Shown: positions 19,009 through 28,226, counted from the stretch's first letter. The stretch is 64,000 nucleotides of DNA from Cohnella ginsengisoli (GCF_029525555.1 NZ_JAPDHZ010000002.1:1091868-1155867), one strand, 5' to 3'. Translations and numbers: made by a program. Notes: generated from the sequence alone by a model not told the origin.

Positions 19009-20541
19009 TCAGCTTTGTTCCGCATCGGGAACAGCCGGGCGCACCGATGCCTCTATTATAGCGTAATCCTGGCGTTCGGAAAAGTCGACGGGAAGCCAAA
19101 CGGTAAAGCGGCTGCCGCCTTCAGGATGGGATTGAACCTCCAGGGTCGCGCGGTGCATGTCCGCGATCCACTTGGCGATCGAGAGGCCGAGTCCCGTGCC
19201 GGCCGTCTGCCCGCGGGATTCGTCTGCCCGATAGAAGCGGTCGAAGATACGAGGCATATCGGACTTGGCGATGCCGATGCCCGTGTCGGCGATCGACAAG
19301 CCTATGCGGTCGTCTTGGCGGTACACCTCGAGTCGGACTTCGCCGGCTGGCGTGTACTTAAATCCGTTTTCGATAAAAATGAAAAGCAGCTGCATCAGGT
19401 AATCCCGGTTACCTACGACTCGCACGCCAGCGAGCGCGTCCAAGGGACCGACGATCCACTCCGCCTTGCGCGGCAGAAACCCCGCTCTGCGGGCGGCTTC
19501 TTCGACGAGCGGCAGCAAGTCGATCGGCTCCTTGTCCACGACATAGCCGGCGTCCGCGCGCGCCAGCGACAGCAGATCGTTGACGAGACGGCTCATGCGC
19601 CTCGCTTCGTCCGAGATGTCGTGCAGCGCCTCGCGGGAGAGCTCCTCCCGCTCCGCCAAGGACAAGCGGGGCTTCGCGAGCTCGCTGCCGCGTTCTGCCG
19701 CCGCGTCGCCCGATGCCGTCTCGGCCCACACCTTTTCCAGCAAATCCACGTTGCCCCGAATCGTCGTCAGCGGCGTCCGCAGCTCGTGCGACGCGTCCGA
19801 CACGAATCTGCGCTGCGCGGCGTTCGATTCCTCCAGTACATTGTATGCTTTCTCTACCCGCTCAAGCATATGATTGAGCGTCCGCGTGAGCCGGCCGATC
19901 TCGTCCTGGCTCTCGCCGGGGATCCGCAGCTTCAGGTCCGAACCGCTCTGCACGCGCTCCGCCGCCTCCGTTACCTTCTCGATCGGGCGCAGCGCCTTGC
20001 GCGCAAGGAAAAGGCCGATGACGAAAGCGAGGACGAGACTGGCGAGGCCGGCTGCGCCGATGATAACCTTCATCTGTGATAAATAGTCGATTTCCTTTCC
20101 CGTGTAAGCTCCCACTTGAAGAAGCCCAAGCAATTGTCCGCCAAGCTCCAGCCGCTTCTCATAAATTAAAAAGGGAGTGCCCGAGAGCGTGACCGCCCGG
20201 TATTTGCCGTCTAGCGCTTGCTTAGCGGAGGGAAAAGGAAAAGTAATATTAGAAGCAATGAGGTTGCTGGACTTAGTGTTTACGACCCCGTCGAACGACT
20301 GTGTATAATTTACGATCTGCACAGCGATGATGACATCGAACGGAGAAGAGGCCCTTGGCGTAAGATCAAGGTCCTCCGGGGACACTGTCACCCTGATTTT
20401 GTCCGCTTCGTTAGCCAGTCTCGTTTTAATAACGCCCATCGTATTTTGGGATACGACCACATACATAATGACGCTGAATCCGATTAGAACAATTGCCAGC
20501 AGTCCCGAATACCACAAAGTCAGTCGAAGCCTGATCGACAT
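19009..20541 (-). CDS. HAMP-HisKA-HATPase sensor histidine kinase (CssS-like)
   Basis: 510 residues: transmembrane helix near 12-32, an extracytoplasmic sensor of about 125 residues, a second helix near 160-180, a HAMP linker (LFLARKALRPIEKV), the H-box SDASHELRTPLTTIRGN near 243-259, then the N, G1 (D-T-G-I-G-I), F (I-F-D-R-F-Y-R-A) and G2 (G-T-G-L-G-L-S) boxes. An Ala/Glu-rich insertion lies between the H-box and the rest of the dimerisation helix. It sits three bases after its regulator on the same strand. Proximity to htrA suggests a secretion- or envelope-stress sensor of the CssRS kind; this is inference. Confidence 0.9.
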   Translation of the reverse strand: MSIRLRLTLWYSGLLAIVLIGFSVIMYVVVSQNTMGVIKTRLANEADKIRVTVSPEDLDLTPRASSPFDVIIAVQIVNYTQSFDGVVNTKSSNLIASNITFPFPSAKQALDGKYRAVTLSGTPFLIYEKRLELGGQLLGLLQVGAYTGKEIDYLSQMKVIIGAAGLASLVLAFVIGLFLARKALRPIEKVTEAAERVQSGSDLKLRIPGESQDEIGRLTRTLNHMLERVEKAYNVLEESNAAQRRFVSDASHELRTPLTTIRGNVDLLEKVWAETASGDAAAERGSELAKPRLSLAEREELSREALHDISDEARRMSRLVNDLLSLARADAGYVVDKEPIDLLPLVEEAARRAGFLPRKAEWIVGPLDALAGVRVVGNRDYLMQLLFIFIENGFKYTPAGEVRLEVYRQDDRIGLSIADTGIGIAKSDMPRIFDRFYRADESRGQTAGTGLGLSIAKWIADMHRATLEVQSHPEGGSRFTVWLPVDFSERQDYAIIEASVRPAVPDAEQS

Positions 20542-20544
20542 GTC

Positions 20545-21231
20545 CTAGCTGTCTCCCTTCAGGACATAGCCCGCTCCCCGCACGGTCTGAATGAGGCGCT
20601 TGTCCCCGAATTCCTCCAGCTTCTGGCGCAGCATCGCCACGTACACCTCGAGCACGTTGGACTCCCCGCTGTAGTCGTAGCCCCAGATCTTGTCCATGAT
20701 CTGGTCGCGCGACAGGACGCGCTTCGGATTTTGCATGAACAGGTGGAGCAGATCGAACTCCTTGGCCGTCAGCTCGATCCGGTTGTCGCCGCGGATCGCT
20801 TCCCGCCCGTCGACGTCGAGCACCAGATCGTCGAAGCGCAGCCGATTGTTCTCTCCGGCAGGCTCGGGGCGACGACGCATGAGTGCGCGCACGCGGGCCA
20901 TCAACTCCTCGAGCGCAAACGGCTTCACGAGGTAATCGTCGGCCCCGAGATCCAATCCCTTCACCCGGTCCTGCACGTCGTCTTTGGCCGTTAACATTAA
21001 CACGGGCACGTTCATGCCCGCGGTCCGCAGCCTGCGGCACACTTCCCAGCCGTCGATCCCGGGCATCATGACGTCGAGAATGACCAGGTCCGCGGATTTG
21101 TCCGCCACGATGCCGAGGCCCGCGGGGCCGTTCGATGCGGTGGAAACTTCATAGCCTTCGAATGCCAGGCTGCGCCTGAGGAGCGAGGTGATCTTGTCGT
21201 CGTCGTCGATTACGAGAATATGAGGTCTCAT
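20545..21231 (-). CDS. OmpR-family response regulator
   Basis: 228 residues with a receiver domain (DDDD acidic pocket at 10-13, phospho-Asp in LVILDVMMPGIDGWEV, T-A-K-D-D, Y-L-V-K-P-F) and a winged-helix output domain (E-L-T-A-K-E-F-D-L-L, V-L-S-R-D-Q-I, G-A-G-Y-V-L). GGAGGAAC precedes ATG 21231. It is transcribed with the kinase downstream. The upstream gene on the same strand is htrA, separated by a weak terminator-like hairpin, the arrangement expected if this pair controls htrA. Confidence 0.93.
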   Translation of the reverse strand: MRPHILVIDDDDKITSLLRRSLAFEGYEVSTASNGPAGLGIVADKSADLVILDVMMPGIDGWEVCRRLRTAGMNVPVLMLTAKDDVQDRVKGLDLGADDYLVKPFALEELMARVRALMRRRPEPAGENNRLRFDDLVLDVDGREAIRGDNRIELTAKEFDLLHLFMQNPKRVLSRDQIMDKIWGYDYSGESNVLEVYVAMLRQKLEEFGDKRLIQTVRGAGYVLKGDS

Positions 21232-21253
21232 GAGTTCCTCCGTCTATAAGAAT

Positions 21254-21276
21254 GGGGCAGTCTCGGCGACTGCCCC
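21254..21276 (-). terminator. Hairpin between htrA and the response regulator
   Basis: GGGGCAGTC/GACTGCCCC is a strong 9-bp stem, but the following minus-strand sequence ATTCTTATAG is only weakly T-rich. It may be a leaky terminator. Confidence 0.5.
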
Positions 21277-21301
21277 GCTAACGCTATTGTAGCAGAAAAG
21301 C

Positions 21302-22975
21302 TTATTGTTGTTGCTGTTGCTGCTGGGTCGATTGCTCCTCGAAATCGCTCTTGTTGCCGATCGTCAGCGTCAGATCGATCTTCTTGCCGTCGCGGTAGAC
21401 GTTCAGTATGGCCTTGTCGCCCACGGCTTTCTTCTGAATGGCGGCAATCAGTTCTTCCTTCGTCTTATAGGTCTTGCCGTCCATGCCGAGGATGACGTCG
21501 TATTGACGCAGATCGGCTTTGTAAGCCGGCGAGTTGTACAGAATGCTATTCACGAGCGAGCCGTCCGTGTTCGACAGTCCCAGCTGGCGTGCCGCGGAGC
21601 TGCTGATGTCCTGCAGCGTCGCGCCGATGAACGGAGACGGCTTCGCCGGAATCTTGGTGTTCGACTTCAGGCTATCCAGCACTTCGGTGATCGTGCTCGT
21701 CGGGATCGCGAAGCCGATGCCTTGCGCCTGCGAGCTGACCGCGGTGTTGATGCCGATGACTTCGCCGTTCAGGTTGATCAGCGGGCCGCCGGAGTTGCCG
21801 GGGTTGATCGATGCGTCGGTTTGCAGCAGATGCTCGTAATTGCGCGTGCCGTCCGAATCCTGGATGCTGATCTCGCGCTCGTTGGAGCTCAGCACGCCAA
21901 CGGTGACCGTGTGGTCGAAGCCGTACGGGTTGCCGATCGCCACGACCCAGTCGCCCATGTTCGCCGCGCCAGAATCGCCAAGCTTAAGCGTCGGGAAGTC
22001 GGTGCCTTCGATCTTCAGCACTGCGAGGTCCAGATCGTAGCTGGAGCCTAGCAGCTTCGCCGTATAAGGTTCTTGATGGCCGGTAACGGTGACTTTGATC
22101 TCGTCCGCGTCCGCGATGACGTGCTGGTTGGTCAGGATATAGCCCGTGGAGTCGAAAATGAAGCCCGAACCCATGCCTTCCTCCTGCAGCGAACCGCTGC
22201 CGTCCGACCCGCCGCCGTTGCCGTTGTTCCCGCCGGAGCCGCCGCCGAAATCATCGCCGAAAAACTGACGGAACAGCGGATTTTCGTCCATCCAGCTGTT
22301 GCCCGAGCCGCCTTGACTCGAAGCCTTGACATAAGTCTCGATCTTGACGACCGCCGGGCTCGCCTGCTCGAAAATCTTCGAAATGTTGTTCGGTCGGACC
22401 GTGTCGGTGACGTTGGCGACCGTCTTCGCGCCGCCGTTGTCGCTCGCGGACGCTACCGCAGCCGATGCCGGCGCCGCCGCCTTGGTGCTGAACCAGTCGC
22501 CGCGGTCGGCCGCGAACATCAACCCGCCGACGACGACCACGCCCGCCATGAACGAAGCGAATACCGAACGGATCGAAGACCTGCGCGGCGGCTTGGAGGC
22601 CTCCCAGTTTCTGCCGTTGCCCGATACGGTGAACGGCCGATACTCCCTCTCGGCCGGCTGAACCGCCGGCGTCGCCGGACGCTCGCTCTCGCCGCTAGCG
22701 TAGGCTGCGCCGTACGCCGTCCCGCGCTCCCGATCCGGGCCGGCGCCGAATGGTCCGTAGGTGAACCGGGTTTCTTCGCTCCGGGACGCGTATCCGGCTT
22801 CCGGCGTATCCGAGCCGGTCGCCGCTTCGCTATGCCCTTCCTCGCGTGCGTCCGCCTGATCCGCGTAACGGTATTCCGGCCCTTTCGTCGTTCCCGCGCC
22901 TTCGTTCTCTTCGCGTTCGTTGCCATATCGGAACCCGAAGAGATTGTCTTCCGGCTTTTTGTTCTGATCGTCCAT
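21302..22975 (-). CDS. htrA: HtrA-like membrane-anchored serine protease
   Basis: 557 residues. A long acidic cytoplasmic region (1-130) rich in Glu, Gly and Tyr precedes one membrane helix (about 137-155), then an S1C trypsin-like domain with His285 (TNQHV), Asp316 (DLDLAVLK) and Ser395 (GNSGGPL), and one PDZ domain (about 450-540). A glycine/asparagine-rich flexible loop lies around 240-265. The C-terminus ends in seven glutamines. Such proteases degrade misfolded proteins outside the membrane. GGGAGGAAT precedes the ATG. Length is greater than B. subtilis HtrA (449) mainly because of the N-terminal tail. Confidence 0.95.
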   Translation of the reverse strand: MDDQNKKPEDNLFGFRYGNEREENEGAGTTKGPEYRYADQADAREEGHSEAATGSDTPEAGYASRSEETRFTYGPFGAGPDRERGTAYGAAYASGESERPATPAVQPAEREYRPFTVSGNGRNWEASKPPRRSSIRSVFASFMAGVVVVGGLMFAADRGDWFSTKAAAPASAAVASASDNGGAKTVANVTDTVRPNNISKIFEQASPAVVKIETYVKASSQGGSGNSWMDENPLFRQFFGDDFGGGSGGNNGNGGGSDGSGSLQEEGMGSGFIFDSTGYILTNQHVIADADEIKVTVTGHQEPYTAKLLGSSYDLDLAVLKIEGTDFPTLKLGDSGAANMGDWVVAIGNPYGFDHTVTVGVLSSNEREISIQDSDGTRNYEHLLQTDASINPGNSGGPLINLNGEVIGINTAVSSQAQGIGFAIPTSTITEVLDSLKSNTKIPAKPSPFIGATLQDISSSAARQLGLSNTDGSLVNSILYNSPAYKADLRQYDVILGMDGKTYKTKEELIAAIQKKAVGDKAILNVYRDGKKIDLTLTIGNKSDFEEQSTQQQQQQQ

Positions 22976-23112
22976 GTCCGATTCCTCCCATGTCGCCGCG
23001 GCACTCTCGCCTGCGGTCGTTTGTTCTTCTTGTTAACATCTTCGCCTATTTACCTTAAAACAATCTTAAAGCGAACTGAATCAATATTAAAAAAAGTGCT
23101 ATATATAGAAAC

Positions 23113-23134
23113 GCCCTCCGTGTCGCCGGAGGGC
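23113..23134 (-). terminator. Terminator of the YugN-like gene
   Basis: GCCCTCCG/CGGAGGGC stem with a short T-tract (GTTTCTATATA) on the minus strand. Confidence 0.6.
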
Positions 23135-23191
23135 AGCCGTTTGAATTTCTCGCCGCTTAAGCGGACGGATCGCAGGGTATCCGGGTCGCCG

Positions 23192-23605
23192 TCAGTTTAC
23201 GAACCGCTTCTCGGCTTGCTCCAGCACGCGCTTGGCTTCGCTGATCCAAGACTCGTCAATGGCAGCGTCAGGGTTGGAAGGCGCGGCGAATTGGTCGAAA
23301 AAGCCGCCGAGCGTGCGCGGCTGCGCGTCCTGATCCAGCCCTTCCTCGTATTCATGCCTCAAAACGTAAGGTTGACCGAACCGGATGATCGCATCCGTCT
23401 TCTCCGCTTCGACGTCCAGCTCGCCGCGCTCGACTTCGAAGGGAAGCCGCAGCCACACTTTATGTTCTTTGTCGAGCGCCCGGTCGAGAGATCCGTTTTT
23501 GTAATCCCAATTGCCGCCCAGATTGAAACCAAGATCGTCGAGGCCTTCCTGCGCCTGAATGTAGGCGACCTGCGTCGAGGTGAGTCGCGATGACAGCTGT
23601 TGCAT
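23192..23605 (-). CDS. YugN-like family protein
   Basis: A 137-residue cytosolic protein with the YugN-like pattern: EGLDDLGFNLGGNWDYKNGSLDRALD at the N-terminus (identified as the core of the family), V-W-L-R-L-P-F, and V-L-R-H-E-Y-E-E-G-L-D. It has no signal peptide or helix for the membrane. AAGGCGG precedes ATG 23605. It stands between liaR and htrA on the same strand, with a terminator after it. The family has no established function. Confidence 0.8.
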   Translation of the reverse strand: MQQLSSRLTSTQVAYIQAQEGLDDLGFNLGGNWDYKNGSLDRALDKEHKVWLRLPFEVERGELDVEAEKTDAIIRFGQPYVLRHEYEEGLDQDAQPRTLGGFFDQFAAPSNPDAAIDESWISEAKRVLEQAEKRFVN

Positions 23606-23672
23606 GAGAATTCCGCCTTTTTAGCCATAGAATGCCCGTTTGTCCGGTTCGATAAACCTTGGGACAGACTAG

Positions 23673-24350
23673 CTAGGCCTTGACCCATCCTTTGCGATGC
23701 GCGTATATGGCCAGCTGCGTCCGATCCTCTAGCTCGCACTTCATGAGCAAGTTGCTGACATGCGTCTTTACCGTCTTGATGCTGATATGCAGCTCGTCCC
23801 CGATCTCCTTGTTGGACTTGCCTTCGGCGATAAGGAGCAGCACTTCGCGCTCGCGCTCCGTCAAGCCCTCTTCCTCGTCCTGCGCTGTTCGCCTGCGAAG
23901 GCCGCGGGTCAGCGCCTGCGAGACGTCGCCGCTCATGACCGGCATTCCGCGCAGCGCGCCCTGCATCGCGTACACCAGTTCGTCCGCCGACACCGTCTTG
24001 AGCACGTAGCTCACGGCGCCCGCTTCGATCGCCGCCACGATCTTGTCGTCCTCCAGGAAGCTGGTCAGTATAATGATCCGCACGTGCGGATACTTGGCCA
24101 GCATCGCGCGGGTCGACGCGACGCCGTCCATGCCGGGCATCATGAGATCCATCAGCACGAGCTGCGGGACGCGGCCGCCGAAGGCGCCCGCATCGAGCCG
24201 GTCGATCGCTTCCTGCCCGCCCGAAGCTTCCCCGATCACCTCGAACCGGTCGTCCAGCATCAGATACGTCCGAATACCGGCCCTTACCATCTCGTGATCG
24301 TCTACGATCAATACCCCGCTCGGGCTTTGCATCGCGTTTAATCCGCTCAT
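23673..24350 (-). CDS. liaR: LiaR/VraR-type response regulator
   Basis: 225 residues of the NarL/LuxR class: receiver with phospho-Asp in L-V-L-M-D-L-M-M-P-G-M-D-G, switch Thr in I-I-L-T-S-F, Lys in Y-V-L-K-T, and a C-terminal helix-turn-helix (L-T-E-R-E-R-E-V-L-L-L-I-A-E-G-K-S-N-K-E-I, V-K-T-H-V-S-N-L). It is the third gene after liaF and liaS with the same strand and tight spacing, which identifies it as the regulator of a cell-envelope stress LiaFSR system. AAGGGGAT precedes the ATG inside the end of liaS. Confidence 0.92.
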   Translation of the reverse strand: MSGLNAMQSPSGVLIVDDHEMVRAGIRTYLMLDDRFEVIGEASGGQEAIDRLDAGAFGGRVPQLVLMDLMMPGMDGVASTRAMLAKYPHVRIIILTSFLEDDKIVAAIEAGAVSYVLKTVSADELVYAMQGALRGMPVMSGDVSQALTRGLRRRTAQDEEEGLTEREREVLLLIAEGKSNKEIGDELHISIKTVKTHVSNLLMKCELEDRTQLAIYAHRKGWVKA

Positions 24351-24357
24351 TTGTCGA

Positions 24358-25399
24358 TTATCCCCTTCCGTTTGCTTCGATCGCTTGGGCGAACTTGGGC
24401 AGTCCGACCTTGATCCGCGTACCGGCGCCCGGCTTGGTCGCGATCTCGACGTCGCCGCCGAGCTGAATCGCGCGCTCTCGCATCGTCGTCAGCCCGTACG
24501 AGCCCGCCTTAACCTGATCCGCGCTGAAGCCTTCGCCATCGTCGTCGATCGACAGCAGCACCTGCCTGTCCGTCTCTCCCAGCACGAGCCTGACTTCGTC
24601 CGCGCCCGAATGCTTCATGACATTCGCCATCGCCTCCTGAATGATCAGGAATAGCTGATGCTCCATCGCGGGCGGCAGCGCGACGGACACGCGCACGTCG
24701 AGCGTCCCCTGCATGCCGTTCTGCCGGCAATAATCCGGGAACCAACGGTCGAGCGCCTCCGGCAGCGTCCTCCCTTGCAGCTCCAGCGGCCGCAATTGCG
24801 CGATCAAGCCGCGCATCTGACGCTGCGCGGCCTTGGACATCTCGATGAGCTGCTGCATGACGCGCCCGGCATGCTCGGGGTTCTTGTCCAAGAGCGCCGG
24901 CAGCGCCGACGCGCTCATGTGGATCGCGAACAGCTGCTGGCTCACCGTATCGTGAAGATCCCGGGCCAGCCGCCTGCGCTCTTCGAGCACCGCTTCCTCC
25001 ACGGTGGCCGCCTTGCCCATCACTTCCTTCTCGCCGAGCTGCTGCAGCAGCCGCAGCCGCTCGGACAGCCCCTGCTGCAGCCGGTTGAATTCGCGGTACG
25101 CGCCGGCGAAGGCATCGGCCCGCTCCTCCGGGAGCCTCGCTTCCCAGTTGCCGGCGGCCGACTGCTTGAGCGCCTCTTGGAGCGCGTCGATCCGGCTCTG
25201 ATATCGCCTGCCCCGGAAGTAAGCGCTGACGATCCGAACGGCGATCAGCAGCGGGATCAGCCTGTAGATGGCCGCGCCGGCCGGCAGCGCCTTGATATGA
25301 GGCCGCCATAAGCCGTAGATGATGGCGAGCACGACGGCACCCGAGATCGCCGCGTAAAAAAGCCCACTCCCACTTGATATTGCGAAGCAGCTTCGGCAT
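24358..25399 (-). CDS. liaS: LiaS-type sensor histidine kinase (frame interrupted)
   Basis: 346 residues when repaired. It starts MPKLLRNIKWEWAF at 25399, six bases after liaF, with AAGGTGGG upstream. Two N-terminal hydrophobic helices are followed by a HAMP-like helix, the HisKA_3 box E-E-R-R-R-L-A-R-D-L-H-D-T-V-S-Q-Q and a HATPase domain (D-D-D-G-E-G-F, G-L-T-T-M-R-E-R-A). A run of six A at 25356-25361 (plus) breaks the frame; five gives W-A-F-Y-A-A-I-S-G and one continuous protein. Its short extracytoplasmic loop is typical of intramembrane-sensing kinases that respond to cell-wall antibiotics, under LiaF control. Confidence 0.9.
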
Positions 25400-25405
25400 C
25401 CGTCG

Positions 25406-26593
25406 TTATCCCACCTTCGTCACGCGCACGTCGCCGATGAAGCAGCTGACGATCAGCACCACTTGTTTGTCCGTATCCTGGAACCCGGGCGTCTCCGCGG
25501 ACATCTGATTGAACACGCCGCCGCGCTTCTGCTCCAGCACCTTCACGTCCCCGATCAGGCAGCTCGAGACGACGCGGATACCGACGCTGTGATCGCCGGG
25601 CACGTACGCCTTGACGTCCCCGATGAACGCCGACACGTAGATTCGGGTCTCGCCGACCGGAATATGGGCGCGCGTCAGGTCGATCGTCGTGTCCCCGATA
25701 AAGTGCGAGATGCTCATCGGCTGCAGCTCGAACATCTCTTGACCGATATGAACGTCGCCGATGAACCGGCTGTGGTCGATCCGGGACCCCCGCGCCGAAT
25801 GACCGGGCGGACGATGATATTCCTTCCACATCCGCTCGGTGTCGCCGCCCGAATCGTAGCCGTCATCATCGAAATGTCCATGCCTGGCGCGACGCTCCCA
25901 CGCCTTGGCACGATGACGCTCATGACGCTCGCGCTGCTTGGCGTGGATCCGCTCGACCCGTTCCTGCATGCGTTCGTTGAAATTTTCAAGCCGCTCCTGA
26001 CGCCGCCCCATGCGCTGGCTCAGACGATCCGCAGGATCCCACCCGCGATCCCTCGGACGGCCTTCGTTCGGTTCCGCCCGACGCCCCTCGTCCGGCTGCG
26101 GCTCTCCCGGAGGGGGCTCTTCGGCAAATGCATTCGGGCTGTCGTACGGCTGCGGCGGAGGCGGCGGAGGCAGCGGACCGTCGAACGGCTTCGGTGCGGG
26201 CGGAGGCGTCACTTCGTTCCATCCGCTTTCCTCCCACTTCTTCTTCGTCCGTCCGCAGCCGCTTCCTCTGAACACCATGTTAAGCCCCGCCACGATGAGC
26301 GCCGCGGGAATCGCGAACCTGATCAAGTCGCCGAGTTCCCAATGCACCCAGCCCAGGTTCCGTCCCAGGAAAAAGAGGCCGACCAGCACCACCATCGCAT
26401 TCCAGCCGAAGCCGTTCCGCTGTTGAATCAGCAATCCCTGGATGCCGAACAATATGACGAACGCGGGCCAGAAGGTCGAGAACAGGTAGCCGATGTCGAG
26501 CTCGATGACCCCGCTCTGGTTCAATAGAAAGACGATGCCGCCGCCGATCAATATAAAGCCCCAAAAAATGCGGTGAAGCACGGACTGCTGCAT
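25406..26593 (-). CDS. liaF: LiaF-like membrane inhibitor with an extended proline-rich linker
   Basis: 395 residues against about 240 in B. subtilis LiaF. Residues 1-105 hold four membrane helices. Then comes a linker of about 150 residues: a proline-rich part (P6 run near 143) and a charged Arg/Glu/His-rich part (about 190-245). The C-terminal LiaF-like domain contains five copies of a (F/L)-I-G-D-(V/T) motif, one per beta turn (SRFIGDV, SHFIGDT, SAFIGDV, SCLIGDV, SCFIGDV). LiaF keeps LiaS inactive without stress. GGAGGAA precedes the ATG; a TATAAT lies 45 bases upstream (26638-26643) with a poor -35. Confidence 0.88.
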   Translation of the reverse strand: MQQSVLHRIFWGFILIGGGIVFLLNQSGVIELDIGYLFSTFWPAFVILFGIQGLLIQQRNGFGWNAMVVLVGLFFLGRNLGWVHWELGDLIRFAIPAALIVAGLNMVFRGSGCGRTKKKWEESGWNEVTPPPAPKPFDGPLPPPPPPQPYDSPNAFAEEPPPGEPQPDEGRRAEPNEGRPRDRGWDPADRLSQRMGRRQERLENFNERMQERVERIHAKQRERHERHRAKAWERRARHGHFDDDGYDSGGDTERMWKEYHRPPGHSARGSRIDHSRFIGDVHIGQEMFELQPMSISHFIGDTTIDLTRAHIPVGETRIYVSAFIGDVKAYVPGDHSVGIRVVSSCLIGDVKVLEQKRGGVFNQMSAETPGFQDTDKQVVLIVSCFIGDVRVTKVG

Positions 26594-26728
26594 AGGGGTT
26601 CCTCCGTTTTTCTGTGCGAATACGTTCTGATGGCTTCATTATAAAGGAAAGTTCGGACGCTTCCATAGCGGCGCGGGATGGAACTTGCCTCGGTCTCGGG
26701 ACTGAGTCGTTTCCCAGCCTAAACAATA

Positions 26729-26745
26729 TGTCATAATTCATGACA
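26729..26745 (+). promoter_or_regulatory. GlnR/TnrA box upstream of amt
   Basis: TGTCA-TAATTCA-TGACA is an exact match to TGTNA-N7-TNACA and also a near-perfect palindrome. Its centre is about 51 bases before the predicted transcription start, the position at which TnrA activates nrgAB-type promoters. Confidence 0.8.
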
Positions 26746-26752
26746 TGTTTTG

Positions 26753-26781
26753 TTGACATATGTGACTTATAAATATATAAT
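26753..26781 (+). promoter_or_regulatory. Sigma-A promoter of amt
   Basis: Consensus TTGACA (26753-26758), 17-bp spacer and consensus TATAAT (26776-26781). Predicted start about 26788. Confidence 0.85.
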
Positions 26782-26847
26782 TTGGTCGTATTTTTAATCG
26801 TACTGTAGGTTTGCGACAAAAAATCGATTCATTCCGGAGGAAGAAGA

Positions 26848-28125
26848 ATGACGTTGGAGACGCTCTCCAGCGGTGTCGATACAATCTGGGTTGTATTGAC
26901 CGCCGCGATGATTTTATTGATGGAAGGCGGCTTCGCGCTGCTGGAAGCAGGATTCGTCCGGCAAAAGAACGCAGTCAGCATCATTATGAAGGTATTCGTG
27001 GACATCTCGTTCGGCGCCTTGCTGTTCTACGTCGTCGGCTTCGCGCTGATGTACGGCAAGGACGCCGGCGGCTTGATCGGGACTTCGGGCTTTGCCATGA
27101 ACGGCGACTGGTCGCATCTAAAGCTGAACATCTCGACGGACACCTTCTGGCTGTTCCAAAGCGCCTTCGTCATCGCGGTCATCTCCATCGTATCCGGCGC
27201 CGTTGCCGAGCGCATCCATTTCCGCGCCTATATCGTCTACACGATCATCATGACCGGACTTATCTATCCCATCTCGGGACACTGGATCTGGTCCGCCGGC
27301 GGCTGGCTCGCGAAGCTCGGCATGATCGACTTCGCCGGTTCGGCAGCCATTCACGCGCTCGGCGGATTCGCCGCATTGGCTGCCGCCCTGTTCCTCGGAC
27401 CGCGCATCGGCAGGTTCGCCGATGACGGCCGCGTCAACATCGTCCCGCCGTCCAACCTCCCGCTTGCTTCCGTAGGAGCCTTCATCCTTTGGTTCGGCTG
27501 GTTCGGCTTCAATTCGGGGAGCACGCTCAGCGCGACGAATCCGAATATCGGCCATATCGCCGTGACGACGATGCTGGCCTCGGCCGCAGGCAGCGCCGCC
27601 TGCATTCTGTTTACGATCTTGCGGTATCAAAAAGCGGACCCGCCTACCGTCATTAACGGCGCGCTCGCCGGTCTTGTCGGCATCACCGCGGGCTGCGCCT
27701 TCGTGTCGGACGGCGCGGCCATCCTTATCGGCGCGTTCAGCGGCATCGCGATGGTGCTGGCGACCGAATGGCTCGAGCGTCGTCGCGTCGACGACCCTGT
27801 CGGCGCATTCGCCGTTCACGGGATATGCGGCAGCATCGGCACGCTAGCCGTCGGGCTGTTCGCCGTGCCGAGCCTCTCCCCGAACGCCGGACTGTTTTAC
27901 GGCGGCGGCTGGAAGCTGCTCGGCGTTCAAGCCCTCGGTCTTGCCGTCGTCGCCGTCTGGGGCTTCGCGCTCACCTGGGGCGCCCTTAAGCTCATCAATG
28001 CGTGGCGACCCGTGCGCGTCTCCCGCGACGAAGAACTTGTCGGCCTCGACGTCGGCATTCACGGCGTACCCGCGTACAGCCAGGAGCATGACTTTCTTGA
28101 CATCGAGCGGCTGAAGACAGAGTAG
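26848..28125 (+). CDS. amt: Ammonium transporter
   Basis: A 425-residue Amt/Rh channel with about 11 membrane helices. Typical blocks are LMEGGFALLEAGFVR, the twin-His region (A-A-I-H-A-L-G-G-F-A in helix 5 and G-A-F-A-V-H-G-I-C-G later), W-F-G-W-F-G-F-N-S-G-S and I-N-G-A-L-A-G-L-V-G-I-T-A-G-C. GGAGGAAG precedes the ATG. Most bacterial amt genes are followed by glnK or glnB; here the next gene is on the other strand and no PII gene is in the window. Expression under nitrogen limitation is predicted from the promoter. Confidence 0.96.
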   Translation: MTLETLSSGVDTIWVVLTAAMILLMEGGFALLEAGFVRQKNAVSIIMKVFVDISFGALLFYVVGFALMYGKDAGGLIGTSGFAMNGDWSHLKLNISTDTFWLFQSAFVIAVISIVSGAVAERIHFRAYIVYTIIMTGLIYPISGHWIWSAGGWLAKLGMIDFAGSAAIHALGGFAALAAALFLGPRIGRFADDGRVNIVPPSNLPLASVGAFILWFGWFGFNSGSTLSATNPNIGHIAVTTMLASAAGSAACILFTILRYQKADPPTVINGALAGLVGITAGCAFVSDGAAILIGAFSGIAMVLATEWLERRRVDDPVGAFAVHGICGSIGTLAVGLFAVPSLSPNAGLFYGGGWKLLGVQALGLAVVAVWGFALTWGALKLINAWRPVRVSRDEELVGLDVGIHGVPAYSQEHDFLDIERLKTE

Positions 28126-28150
28126 CGGCCCGCCGACTCCACCCAATCGG

Positions 28151-28188
28151 AAAAAGCCGATCCCGGGCGCTTCCGGAATCGGCTTTTC
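28151..28188. terminator. Bidirectional terminator between amt and the GH2 gene
   Basis: AAAAGCCGAT ... ATCGGCTTTT with an inner CGGG/TCCGG hairpin. Confidence 0.85.
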
Positions 28189-28226
28189 ATTTGGCAACCG
28201 GCCAATGGCACGTAAGATGAAACCGC

